A stretch of 64,000 nt of DNA from Holacanthus passer (lineage: Eukaryota > Chordata > Actinopteri > Pomacanthidae), in assembly GCA_025331565.1 (NCBI GenBank), contig JAFREQ010000008.1, forward strand, positions 124,001-188,000, in the 5' to 3' direction. Below are positions 37,520-49,751 of this stretch, one piece after another (the stretch's first letter is position 1; each line of letters starts with the position of its first letter). The notes beneath the pieces are model-generated. The model was not told where the DNA came from. It did no database searches and saw only the letters and a list, made by a program, of their open reading frames with translations. Position numbers and translations under genes: made by a program.

Positions 37520-40424
37520 TACTTTATTTAAAAACCAATGGGTGAGAGTACTAGTTACTGTCATAGGTAATGGAGTTACTGGCTAGTCCCAAGGTTATAA
37601 ACAAGCTGCTGATATTAATATGAAACCTCTTTCTGTCCTCCTCCTCCCTCCCACCTCTCTTTTCCATTTCTCTCTCCCCGTCTCTCAATTTATTCTTGTT
37701 CCTCTTTTCTCTGATCTGATTGACTGTTATGAGAAGTGACTGTCGATCAGACTCTGGGCAATTCTATTACCTGAACCCTTTATTGAAACTACATCCACTT
37801 TCACTACGCCAACACACAAGCCAACACCAATAAGGGACAAACGCATGCACGCGCACGTTTACATCTGTGCAGAGACGCGCCCAGTATTGACACAGGTAGA
37901 CGACACACACAGATGCACACTCAGCAGAGCAAACACACAGGTTTAGGCACAAAAATAGGGAAAGAGACGCACGGCAACACACACCTACACACTTGTCATG
38001 CTCCTTCTCTGTTCTATTTGCTCTCAATAAAGTAAAATCTCAGCATATTTTGGTGATGTCGCCCCAAGCCAGGGGGAGGAGTGTCCTCGGAGCCCACTGC
38101 AGAGAGCCTCATTGCCAACCCACTGCGCCAGCCCTGATGACATCGTCACTATGCACCATTCACCAGAGCAGGACCTGTCCCACTGTGATTGCCTCAGCTG
38201 TTCAGATTAAATATATGACATTAAGACACTGCAGACATCAATGACAGCATCCAAAACAAATCACTATAAAAATGGATTATGGATCATGAGTGTGTCTTCA
38301 TCACTGTGGAGGGTTTAAGTTCCACTTATTGAAAAATCATGATTGGTCGTGAGGGAAGGTAGATTAGATACTTCCCTGTGATGGTTTACACATACATGTG
38401 ATGCATTGTGGGTAAGGAAGCTATAAACAGCCATAGCCATGCATAATGGTATTGACAGCTGTTCTGTTGGAGAATCGTACTGATGCAACACAACTGGTAG
38501 AATTGCACTTTTTCTTCTTTGCTGTTCTTCTCACTGACAGATCCAATGAATGGTGGAGTATCAATATGCAAACAGATGCTTCTACATCCATTTGTGGATA
38601 ATTGTGGGAGTGGAAATGAAGCTTGTCCACATGCGATTGATATAACACGCCATATGTACAGCTTTATAAATCTGAGGAAAAGAATGCATATTTTTGTCTT
38701 TGTGTTTTAGTCGTGAATCAGTTTCAGTGCACCTGGCTCCTTCTGTCTACGTCTCATAGCGGCTTTGTGGCTAACACTTAACATGTGGGAGCGTTGATCC
38801 CCATCGAGGCTACACTTATCGCTTTCCAACACGCAGAGCAGTAAACCTCATGGTTATTTCCAGAGACACAACTCTTTGTCCTCCGACCATCTGTCCGAGA
38901 ACTTGCATTTCCCCAGTAGCTAACATGCTTCTCAGTGTCCTAATGATACCTTTATGTCTTTCTTCCTTCATATGCACACAAGCACGCCTGGTCAATACAT
39001 TAGAGCCATCTCATGCAAATGCACACCCACTTGATTAGATCTTGATCTCATGTTTCACCAATGATTTGCTTGCTTGTGCGATGCATACAGCAGCATTCAG
39101 TGTCATCAGGAAACATGAACACACATATGCATGTAACACAATATTGTACACAATATATACATGCTAACCCATTTTTCAGTTTTACATATACGTATGAATT
39201 GCAAAATATGAGATTATATTATTAATGGCACGAGCCTGTCTTTCAATGTGATCATAATGAGCTTAAGCTTCTCATGTCCTTGGAGTACTAAAGTGTTTCT
39301 TCAGACAAAACACTAAGCCTTGATAATTCCACTTCCTCTCACTTTGGAGGCTTTGGAGTGAAAATCAAATTGTATCCTGAAAGAAAGGTGAAAGGTAATA
39401 CTCTGATGTCTGCTTGGGAAGCATGTGTAGACATGGCTCAGAGAGGTCATACTGTATCTGAGAGTAGTTGTATCAAGCTCACTTTACTCGATAAATCACA
39501 GCAGTATCCAGGTTATTATGTATATAAAAGCAGACCTATAAGAGAAAACGTATCTCTAACTTTTAGCACAAGGGACAAAATGTTTTCTGACACCACCAAA
39601 CTCCACAGGAACTCATATATATTGATTTTTCTTCTGCCTAAACTGACACACAAATACACGCACATATAATTAGCCACATTAGACACGCCTCCACACCACA
39701 CACTGGAAGAAGGCGCCTCCCACAGAGAGCCCACACAACCACAGTCCCACACAGTCGATCAATAGTGTCATTTGAATGTTTAACTTCGAGCCCCTGGAGA
39801 TCAATACAGATTTCTTAACAAGGAACAAAATATATATTTCTGCCAATAATGATGTGTTGCCACAGTGGAAAGTGACGTATGGGGTCAGTCACAGCAGACA
39901 AACAGGAGAGAGACAGAGACTGGGTTTAATGTTTTTACATGTTGCTCCACCCTGAACAGACTGGGTGAGAAAAATCTGGTGAAGTATCTTTGGTTGGTTG
40001 TGTGTGCGGCACAAAAATAGTGTTGATGCAGAACAAAAGCAAAAGGCAGGACTTACTATTTTACCATTTATGAAATAGAAATGGAGCATTAGAAATTCCA
40101 ATGGCTACCACTGTATACATTACTAATATGGGTAAGAAGGAAGGAACATAGAGAGGAGAAACTGGGAGGAAAACAACAAAGAGAGACCATGACAGAGGAT
40201 GACAGGTGGACGTTCAAAGCCCTGGGAAGAAAAGAAAGAACATTCAGACGGGCTGTGAAGGACAGAGGAAGGGTGAATTGAATAAATAAAGGCAGGAATA
40301 AGGGGGGAAAGGGTCCTCGAGACAGAAGGCGACGGAGGGTGAGGCGGAATGAGAAGCAGCAAAATAGAGACGTGTGTGTATGTGAGAGCATGCAATTGAG
40401 AGACAGAGAGACATAAAGAGAGAG

Positions 40425-40444
40425 GGAGAGAGAGAGAGAGAGAG
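40425..40444. repeat. (GA)n tract
   Basis: GA-rich sequence (looser from about 40384) ending in a perfect GA run. On the minus strand it produces spurious Ser/Leu-rich open frames between 40089 and 40514. Confidence 0.9.
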
Positions 40445-41408
40445 TCGATGACAGGCCACATGGGAGCGGAGGAAGGTGTGTGCAGCATGTCAATACAAAT
40501 GCTAAGTCACTCAAGGGCTTCCATCCAGGTGAAGTCTCAGCTTTGCGTCACAGTCGAGAGGTATAGAGAAAAAGGACGGATTAAGCGGGAGGGAGAAGCG
40601 AAGGATATCAAATGTCTACATTTGGCCGAGCTTATCGTGTAATCAAGTCACATTTTTGTCTCTTTTCATCAGCTATTCTCTATGACATCAAACACCAGTG
40701 TGCACATTTACCCTTCTCCTCAACACCCAGCCCCCTGCTCTCCATTTCTTCCCCTCTCTTTCAAGTATTCAAACAATGTCACATCTCCCTTTGTCACCAT
40801 CTCTTTTTTTATCAGCATTTCTTTCAAGAGAGAAATCACTCCGCCTGTCCATCTACCACCCCAGCAAGACCAGCGCTGCGGCTGCTGCGGCGTCAATACT
40901 CGTTTGCCGCCTCGGCCCTCAGTTCCCTGAAGGCAAACTGGGAACCCTGGGTATTTATGAGGCTGAAATCGCCTACCTGTGTTGCAGTCACACGTCCCCT
41001 GTGACCGGGTGACCCAGGGGACGAGCCGCTGGATGGACAGGTCTGAGCCAGCGACATGACAGCTGAGCAACGTGAGATGAGAATTAGGGGGTGAAGGGGG
41101 AGGGGTGGAGGGAGGAAGGCCCCCTGCTTGGAGACACACTATAGAAGAGCCACAGGTTTGTGCAGGAGGAGAGACATGATGACAATGATGTCATCTCTAT
41201 GGATACTAGTATAGGTTATGGATTAGTTTAGAAATATCAGTGATAAATATCTTAACATTTGCTGTGATATTGTTTTTCATGATACACAATAATGAGCAGG
41301 GGCAAAGGCCAACTAAGTACATAACTACGTATTTATGTATGTATGGTTTTCTAAGGTGTCTCCAGAGAGAGGAAGGGAGGAAATGAACAAATGAGGGTTA
41401 AAGGATAC

Positions 41409-41506
41409 ATCCGTATGCCGCCTGATCTGGAGCCAATGGCCAGGATCTTCTGCACAGGGTCGAAGGCCAAAGCAGTGGGCTGGTAGGGGAAACCATGACG
41501 CACCGT
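41409..41506 (-). CDS. stxbp5l: stxbp5l coding exon 2 (residues 57-89, start of first WD40 propeller)
   Basis: The exon encodes [19 protein letters not shown] and then [13 protein letters not shown], the almost invariant first blade region of the N-terminal WD40 propeller of tomosyns. The acceptor is strong: a T-rich tract ending ttccttgcag before ACG. The donor reads CGGAT|gtatcc (phase 2), so the split isoleucine codon AT|A is completed by the first base of exon 3. Beyond GTA the donor departs from consensus. ILAIG supports tomosyn-2 over tomosyn-1 (ILAVG). It is isolated by 20.8 kb of intron on one side and 33.8 kb on the other. Confidence 0.95.
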
Positions 41507-43505
41507 CTGCAAGGAAAAACACAGAATTTTAATTAAACAAGAAAAGCATTTCAAGATCATAGAGTAATTTTATCATTTAATGATTTTGTCTCTCATTGTG
41601 AAAATGTCCACTTTCTAAAACGGAGATCTTTACATCCTCTGAAATGTTGCTGTTTTTGGATGAAATGGTTAAAGATAATGACGTCAAAGACAATGCGTGA
41701 GGTGTTTTATTGTCAGTGAACACTTTTTGTAAGTGACAACAAATATTTGTTTGACTGCCACTTCAGTGCTTATTAACCAAGGCCGCATAAAAACAAAAGC
41801 TTTTATGGATAAAAAAAACATTTTCTTGTGACGTTTTAATGCGTCTGATGGTTGTGGTGATAGTCTGATATCTTAAATAATTGTTTCAAACTGCAGAGTT
41901 GAAGCACTAATGCATTTACTACTCTAGTTCACTGCTCCCACTACAAACAAAAAAATATAATCATGAACAAATACATCCATGCATTTTGTTGTAAACATAC
42001 ATTCATACCATTACTTGCATTTGCATATAATTTTAACATTTCTGAACACAAAACACATTAAAGATGCATACAAATTTCAATGACCTCACAGCTTATTGAA
42101 ATTCAAAAACATAAAAAAAAAAAAAACCTTAAGGTCAACGTTCTTCTATTAATAAAACATGAAGAATTCACACTGTGTAATTAGCAGAGCAGCTTCTGTT
42201 AATGCTGCATCTGGATTGAATTGAGAATGAACTAGCCTCAACATTCATATGCCAAGGCCTGACTAGGCAAAACGACACCGTCTCTCACACTCCCACTCGG
42301 AGATGCATTCACTCCATTAGTCATGTTAAATTTCCCAGCAGTGCCTCGCTTACAGTTATCTGCTTTGGAGAGATGCAGAAGAACATGGACATCACCAGCA
42401 CTGAATGGAAATGTTATAACAACATCGCAGTTTTACCAGAAGTATGCAGTATGAGAAACACAGATGCACTGCTTTTGCAAAACGTGACAAAAATAATACA
42501 CATTTCTCCCATCAACTTGTCCAATCCCACAATCCCACCTGACAATGATCTATAAGCACCCAAAAAAGCAATTTACTACTTACTGTAGAGCAACTACTGA
42601 GTTTCTAATCATATAAGGAATAATGATTGGGTGAACGAGGGAGTGATTTCAGACACATTTAAAGAGTCTGGTGGCCTCATGCAAGCAAAGCACCACTCAT
42701 CTTCAACCTGAGCAGAGGTCTAATCAGTCACTGCTGAAAATACATATGTAGAGAAAGTGTGCACAGCCTTTGATGAAAATAATGGATGCAATTTCGTACT
42801 GCAAGAAAGAGTGTATAATATATTGCCATAGTTGTTCAACTGGGTCAACATTAGTGGAAAGCTTCCGACTGTGCACTGCAAGGAAAAATGCCCATTAGTT
42901 CTCAGAGAAGGCCGATAACCATCATGGACGGATACTTGAAAAGTTACAATTTGTCATTTGAAAAATTCTTTAAAGAACTCACGCAATCATAAACTTCCAG
43001 TTATGAACTAACAATAAAGTCATTAGTGGTTTGTTTGTTAATAATATAACACCCATTGTTGTCTGGACACCTCATAAACACCTTTGTTTGTCTGCCTGAA
43101 TTGTTGTAAGAGGGGTTTTGTGATATCATTAATATTGCAAAGGCATGAATTTGGAAAGACGTAATGAGAGTCTGGTGATGAATTACATGGTTATAAAAAA
43201 CAGAATGGAATCACACATCGTGTGTCTGTGTGCATGCTTTGCACATTTTTCCCATTCATGTTCAGTAAAGAGCTGCTGTGTGTATAATCATCTACACATA
43301 TTGCATATTTATGAGCACATTATGATGGTGACATGTTAAATTCACAATATATTTAGGGAAAAGAGGTGTGTAGGTGTGTGTGTGTGCACTGCTGTAGCAT
43401 ACCAATTAAGAGCACCTGACATTCAGATGCATGTGCATCTGTCACTCGACTAATACGTTCACGGCAGGGCTCCATGCCATTGAGTGCTTTGCATACAAAT
43501 GGAGT

Positions 43506-44500
43506 ACAATAAGGTTTATTGCTGAGTACATTTTCACATACAAGGAATTTGCCTGGTATACTGGTGCATAACAATAAAGATAGTAGGAGATAAAGATGAA
43601 AGCAAGCACATCCAGGAAAAAAAAAATGGCAATAGCATATAAAAAAATATAAAAATATGTACAATATGACCATTATTTAAAAGAAAAAGCTGTATGTTTC
43701 TGTGCATGAATATGAAAGTTTAAAGATTGTTTATAATGTGCAATATAGAGTCGAAGAGATGTGCATTAATGTAACGCGGTGTAACAGTGGGCATCCTGGA
43801 TCTTAGTGATGGGGCCAGCTGCAGATGGGAAGAAACTTCTTATGCCGTGAGGTTTTGGTCCTCATGGGCTGCAGAATCCTGCCAGAGAGAAGTGTCCGTC
43901 CGGGGTGAAGGGGTCAGCTGCAATCCTCCCTGCACACCTCAGGGTAATGGAGGAGCACAGGCCCTGGAGGGATTACAGCCAATCACCTTCTTGGCAGAGC
44001 AGATAATATTCTGCAGTCTGCCCTCGTCCTTGGCAGCGGCAGCAGTGAACAAAATGTTGCTTGAGGAGGTGCGGACAGAGTGATAGCAGTGTAGAAGTGC
44101 ATCATCATAGTGTTTGGCAGGTTGGATTTCTTCAGCTGCAGCAGGAAGTACAACCTCTGCTGGGCTTTCTTGGTAAGAGAGCTGTTGTTCAGCTCGAGGT
44201 CCTGAGTGACGATGGTGCCCAGGAAATGGATGGACTGTCTTTAGATCCTTGAGCTCCAAGTTGTTCTGCCTGCACCATCACCAGCTGCATCTCCACCAGA
44301 GTCCGATCAGGGTGGTGTCATCTGCAAAATTCAGGAGCAGAAGCAGAGCTGATGGAGATGCAGCTGTTGGTGCACATGGAGAAGAGCAGAGGAGAAAAGA
44401 CGCAGCCTCGGGGCGATCAGCTGCTGATGGAGTCAGAGACACGTTTCACCGGCTTCACGTGTTGCCTCCTGTCAGACAGGAAGGAATCTGACTTTTTGAT
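43506..44500 (-). mobile_element. LINE remnant, L2/CR1-superclade (Rex1/Maui-like), 5'-truncated
   Basis: Translation on the minus strand gives NFADDTTLIGL (the Asp-Asp pair at 44317-44322), the polymerase motif C of non-LTR reverse transcriptases. It is followed by an in-frame TGA, then NNLELKDLKT, and after frameshifts by a segment resembling KKAQQRLYFLRQLKKFNLP and KDEGRLQNIICSAKKVIGC, as in the C-terminus of fish LINEs. The 3' end contains the characteristic sequence that reads, on the plus strand, AATAAGGTTTATTGC followed by CATACAAGGAATTTGCCTGG. Stops and frameshifts show it is dead. It inserted in the same orientation as stxbp5l. Confidence 0.85.
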
Positions 44501-45490
44501 GGAGCACATCTATAATGAATCTCCAGCCAGTTAATATGGACTTGAACAGCCTGGCTTCATTATGATTAATATATTTGGAACGTTCCATTTTATTCGCTGT
44601 GAGTTTAAGTTTAAGAATGGGATCACACAGCAAACAGCAGTTTCTGGCATTCATGTCGCCTGTTTTACTTCTACTAGAAATCGTGGGTTGGTTCCAGGTA
44701 CTTTAATTATAAAAATGAAAAGATGTGCCACTTCATATTGCTTTAATGTTAAAAACTATCCATGTAAATACATTTGCTTATGTGGCCATTTAACACCACC
44801 ACCATTACACACGTCCACATTTAAGCCATTTGAAAATTAAATTTTGAGATTGTAATTATTGTCCATGATTTAACGTGTTCTTGCATTAAACAGGACGACT
44901 ACATTTTAAGGTCATCATTAAGAATCACTTGCCTTCACCACCATCCCCCTGTTATTGAGGAGGACAAAGTGGAAGGTCAAGGTTTGTCTGACTTGTCATC
45001 CAATAAACGTTTGAGCAAAAGAAAGCTGCAGATGATACCAGCAATGATGTTTCCAACCGAAACTCAAAAACCCTTCTGACTTGGATCAAAAAATTTTATT
45101 TTTTTCTATTAATGAACCAAACTATTAGCCAACGATTCTGACACTAAAAGAAGAGGGTTTGTCTCTCTCATACACATTCATATACAAAATCATTTGTATG
45201 TATTGCACACACAGCATGAAGAAATGAAGAGGTATCTGAGCAAGAACCTGGCCAGACACATATATTCACATATTCAACCTCCAGGTCTTGCCACCAGGCC
45301 CCTCCAGGTTCTCCAGGCCAGCTCTGGTGCACTGTTGCTGGGATACAGGAGAGCCACCCCCCCCACATATACATACAAGAGCCAAGACCACATTTACTCT
45401 GCTGAATCTCAGAGCTGCTCATATATATTTTAAAGCCAAAGCCATAAAGCTATTTTTCTGCCTCTTTCAGTGAGGGTGAGTGTTTATACA

Positions 45491-45493
<3 letters not shown>

Positions 45494-45540
<47 letters not shown>
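45494..45540. repeat. (GT)23 microsatellite
   Basis: An uninterrupted GT run of about 47 bp. A (CTAT)n block (45567-45597) follows shortly after. Confidence 0.97.
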
Positions 45541-45541
<1 letters not shown>

Positions 45542-45566
45542 CCAGGCTCACCCATGCTTCCATCCT

Positions 45567-45597
45567 CTATCTATCTATCTTTTATTTATCTATCTAC
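45567..45597. repeat. (CTAT)n microsatellite, interrupted
   Basis: Tetranucleotide CTAT/TTAT units in two blocks separated by ttttatt. Confidence 0.85.
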
Positions 45598-45854
45598 AGT
45601 AACACAACTCCACGTCAAAGTAGTTTGCCATTGTCTAAAATTAAGGCATCAAATACAGACTGTTTTATTTAGTCAGCAACATTTTAAAGTCTGATTAGGT
45701 AGCTGTTTTCAAAGGTAGGTTATTTATCATGCGATCAGTCTACAGTCAAAACAACCCAAAAGCTAACAAGGGAAATAAACATGAGGAAATAACTAGATGT
45801 ACTTTATATTCAGTCAGTCAGTCGTGCAGCAACTGTGAACCTGCTGCAAGAACC

Positions 45855-46585
45855 TTTATTTTATTTAACTAACAACAGAGCACGATACAGGTTCAGTTTA
45901 CAGGGGATAGTGTACAAATACAACAACAACAGAAGAGCCAGGAGTACATCACATTAGACAAAAATGTGATGGCCCTTTTGTTAGTTGAAGTAGAAAGTAC
46001 TTTCACATATTGCTCAACATCCTTGAGGAAAACAAAATCCAGTCGTATATTGCTATATTTACATTTACCAATGACAAATTTTGCCAACAGCATCATCAAA
46101 CTCAACAGTTTTTGACAGCTAACGGTTCAGAGTATATTCAAGCACAGATCAGAAGCCTTTGGAAAATCATTATTTATATAAAGGGCAATATGTGTCTGAC
46201 TTTCGAAAAAGAAGCATGGCGTCATCAGCCAGCTGACTAATATTGATATCCCTGCTAGCAATAGAAATTCCTTGCACATCACTGTTAATAATACAAAGTA
46301 AAAACAGATATGCTGAGATCCAACATTTGCTCTGATGAATGCCACATTTCAGATCAAATCCAGGGGTGGTGCTATGTTTCATTTTGATTGAACGATTGCC
46401 GTGAGCACACAAAGTTTTAATAACCTTACTGGGGGAAAAAAGGCTAGTTTTTCTAGGGAGTGAAAGATGAATTGTTCTACTGTTTCAAATGCAAAGAGGA
46501 TAAAACTATGTTCAGATACCAGTTCAGAGTCGTCAAGTTTGTCCAAGACTCGTCTATTATTATTAGAAATCTGCAAAGGACCTGC
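45855..46585 (-). mobile_element. LINE remnant, L1/Tx1-type reverse transcriptase fragment
   Basis: Minus-strand reading frames give ISNNNRRVLDKLDDSELV, then SFILFAFETVEQFIFHSLEK, then STTPGFDLKCGIHQSKC, then GISIASRDINISQLADDAML (Asp-Asp at 46221-46226), then a segment like NDFPKASDLCLNI. These follow the order of conserved blocks in fish L1/Tx1 reverse transcriptases. The block around the first catalytic Asp is shortened, and several frameshifts are needed, so the element is inactive. The low-coordinate end carries an AATAAA-like signal (TTTATT near 45868), fitting the 3' end of a minus-strand insertion. Confidence 0.82.
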
Positions 46586-46812
46586 GTTATGGCTGCTGGA
46601 GGCTGCATTACATCAACTCCGCTCACCATCCTCCTCCTCCCCTCCTCTCTTCCTCTGTTGTGTTGTTTTCTCTCCTCCACATACACACAAACTGTATGCA
46701 CACGAGCCTGATGTTGAATCAGATAACCCCACACAGACGTCCCCACCCCCCAAAGACTAATACCACCTCATGCCACCCACCAGCCTCTCGCTCCGTCTCT
46801 CCACACAGCGTT

Positions 46813-46852
46813 CAGCTGCAGAGCTGGTCTAGACCCCTGCTTCTATAAATAG
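46813..46852 (+). promoter_or_regulatory. E-box plus MEF2/TATA-like cluster
   Basis: CAGCTG (46813-46818) is followed 24 bp later by CTATAAATAG (46843-46852). The latter is both a perfect MEF2 consensus and a TATA-box-like sequence. The spacing resembles muscle or neuronal enhancers. Nothing coding follows on the plus strand, so a promoter is not supported. Chance occurrence in 64 kb is possible. Confidence 0.25.
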
Positions 46853-49735
46853 CAAGCAGCACCCATGTCTACCACTGCCAGCAAATTGTGCATTGAGCAG
46901 CTATGTTTCCAAACACAGATCGACACAGAGAAAGATCACATTCAATTCTCAAATATATCTTTATGTGATCACAGCAATTGTCTGTAACATCTACACTCAT
47001 ACAAAAGGTACAAAAGCTGCCACTAATTTAACGCTTGTGTGGTGCAGATTAGAAGAGATCAAGCGATCTTTCACATTTCCTGTTACCGTATCATACTGAG
47101 CATCAGCGCTTTATTGCCTATGCATTTTTCTCACAAAGGGTGACAGAGAGTGTGAATGTGAAAAATCATTTGTGAGCTCGGTCAAATACCCAGATTTGCT
47201 ACGTTTGAATATTCTATCTACAAGCTTTCTATAGCAAAGAATAATGTAGCAGGCTTTGTGTTTTAGCCAGTGCTGATCGCTTTCACCAATTAAAAATGAC
47301 AAACATGGTCAGTGTGAGATTACATTAGCTGAAGCTAATTAACAATAAGTTCATGAGCAATTCGGCAAAAAGCCAAAATGATAGTTCTCTAAGAGTCATG
47401 TCTGTGTTTGGCCACAGACTTTTAACAACACTCATGCATGGACTACATTCACAGTGTGTGAATGTTTAAGAGAAACAATCATATCCCAGATATAATTATT
47501 GATGCCTCTCAACTTAATGGGTGATAAAAACTGTATGCACTCTTTTCTGGGAGAAATCTCGCTCTGAAAAAATTGTGAGGAAGCAACAACAGCAGCTTCT
47601 AAACAAAGCCGTCTTTACTGAACAGACTGGGAACATAGATTCAGAGTTCACAGCAGAATGTATGACTGAACAGATGTCGTCATATCGTCGGGAAATGCAA
47701 CAACAACGAGAGCTATTAGCAGCAAATGCATGCAGACAGAGTTTCAGCTTTGAGGGCTTGAGAAATTCATTGTTTTCCTCTTAAGCATCACCAAGATTTA
47801 TAGATATGAAGACAGTGGGGGAGAAACTACAGAGGAAAGAAGAACTGTTTTGGTTGAACTTGATCAAAGCTGTAAGTTCACAAAGCTTTACAAGGTTCAC
47901 TTTGGAGATTATGACTTTCATGGGTCAGGAAAAACAAAGAAACTCATTAAGTTATATAAAACCTAAAAAGAAGTCAGTATAAACATTGAATTCACTTTAC
48001 ATTACGCTATAAACAAGAGGTAAACCTCAGTAGCACCTTTCTATATTTATGGCAGTAAAGAATAATCGTTCACCAGGCGACTAAATCCAGATGTCACTCA
48101 CGTTGATCTAAAGTAGCATGATACTTTTCTCTCTCTCTCTCACTCTTTTCTTCTATCTTGACTCTTATCTGAGACAAGTAGACAGCAAGATGAAACTACC
48201 CTAAATTAATAAACTGATCTTCAATATGTCACATGGCGACACGACTGCAGGACCCGTGTAGACGCTGTTGAGCTGGGACACATGAGCGATGCACTGAACA
48301 GATTCTCCACCCTGACCTTGATGGTGCTCGGATGCATTTGTCTACACAACAGCAAAGTCACCAGGGAAGCATTGTGCAAGAATAAATGGAGGAATGGCTG
48401 AAGAGGCCACTTTCAGAGGCAGGACTGAAGCAGGAGCACTGACAAGTGGTAAATAATGCATAGTGAGAGCAGCATGTGTGGACGGCAGAGAGAAGCAAAT
48501 GGAAATGCACTGTGTATGGAAAGTGTAATTGTAGATATTTTTGTAAAAATAGAAAAAAAAAAAATTTTAATCAACATAATTCACTCTGTTTTCGTGACCG
48601 TTAAAATGTGCCAGATTCTAATTTAGCCAGCAGACATTGAGGTAGAGACATACTGGTAAGTTAGCTTCAGATGTTAGCAGTGATGTATCTGCGAGACGTG
48701 TCTTAACTCCAGATGATTACAGGTCAACATCTTGTGCATTTTTATTTAATAGTCATGAGAAGAAGCATGAAAACAAAATGATTTGTAACCCTTGGTACAT
48801 GATTGTGTATGTTCGAAGATGCTGACTCCGTTTGAACGGCTAAATTTAGCAACACTATTAGAAGCTGTTTGGAAAAGCAATGGTCTTTTAATCCAGAATA
48901 TTTGTATTAATTTTAAAAGTGTAATACTGGTTTACTGAGGAAAAAACTTTAGAAATGGACAACGCTGAAATATTTAACTCGAGTTTAAGGTTATGTGTCA
49001 CAAAAGAGCTCACATGTGACCTGTATTTAAAATTCAGACAGGAGTGTTTATAATAATGATAATGTATGTAAATCCATAAGGGCAAATCAACAGGATTCAG
49101 ATCGAGTAGAAAACTGTTGTCTGATGGTTGAAGCACTCTTGAAGAACAGAACAAGCCAGAATCTTGACATGTAATGGAGGAAACGGTTGTTAAAGGTCAG
49201 AAGGTTGCAGGGTGCCATGGGGAAAGATGAACAGTGTCTACTTATGAAATAATTATATGCTACACAGTTTTGCTCCGTGAACGTGTGTTTCAGTCATGTC
49301 AACATCAGCCAGTGGGAAATAAAACTGCTGCAGTATCATATTAAAGCTGATAGATGGATGCAGTGTTTTCAGAAACATATGAACATAAATGTGTTTATCA
49401 AAGCTCGTGTCTCTTTGCTTTACCATACGGACACATTGTTCATACAGTTTGTCTTCGTGTGTGCTGCCTGTGTTTACACAAATTGTGGCTCGGCATCACC
49501 CAGGTGTTTTAGCACCTGTCCCTTCAGGCTAAATGTCAGCATGAGAGACAGGAGTGCAGCAAAGAGTCGAGTATTCCCTTCACATACATCTACTCCAATT
49601 TAAAGAGACTTTACAGAGTCAGAGCGCCCATCAAACAAACAAAGATACGCCAGGCTTCCCCCCACCACTGTTTGAAGAGAGATATTTTGAGGTTGCTCTA
49701 AAATTCCTTTGATCTAGTCGGGAGCAGCCCGAAAT

Positions 49736-49751
49736 AAAAAAAAAAAAAAAA
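49736..49751. repeat. A16 homopolymer
   Basis: A run of 16 A on the plus strand in intron 1. A similar A16 lies at 50195-50210. No retroelement body was recognised next to either. Confidence 0.85.

Larger units (their letters stand above)
20000..41408 (-). other. stxbp5l: stxbp5l intron 2, exon-2-proximal part
   Basis: This is the 5' two-thirds of intron 2, with its gtatcc donor at 41408. The listed simple repeats and one fish repeat (22680-22815) are the only features I can name. Stretches with less biased, CpG-containing sequence occur at 30130-30360 and 33050-33310 and could be regulatory, but nothing in them is diagnostic. No exon, tRNA or LINE fragment was recognised. Confidence 0.75.

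Noticed and set aside
40089..40514. Ser/Leu/Phe-rich open frames on the minus strand
   Set aside because: Translations of a GA-rich tract without domain or splice support.
43787..44259. Possible protein-coding gene from open frames on both strands
   Set aside because: The minus-strand frame contains LINE reverse transcriptase blocks with stops and frameshifts, so it is a dead retroelement.
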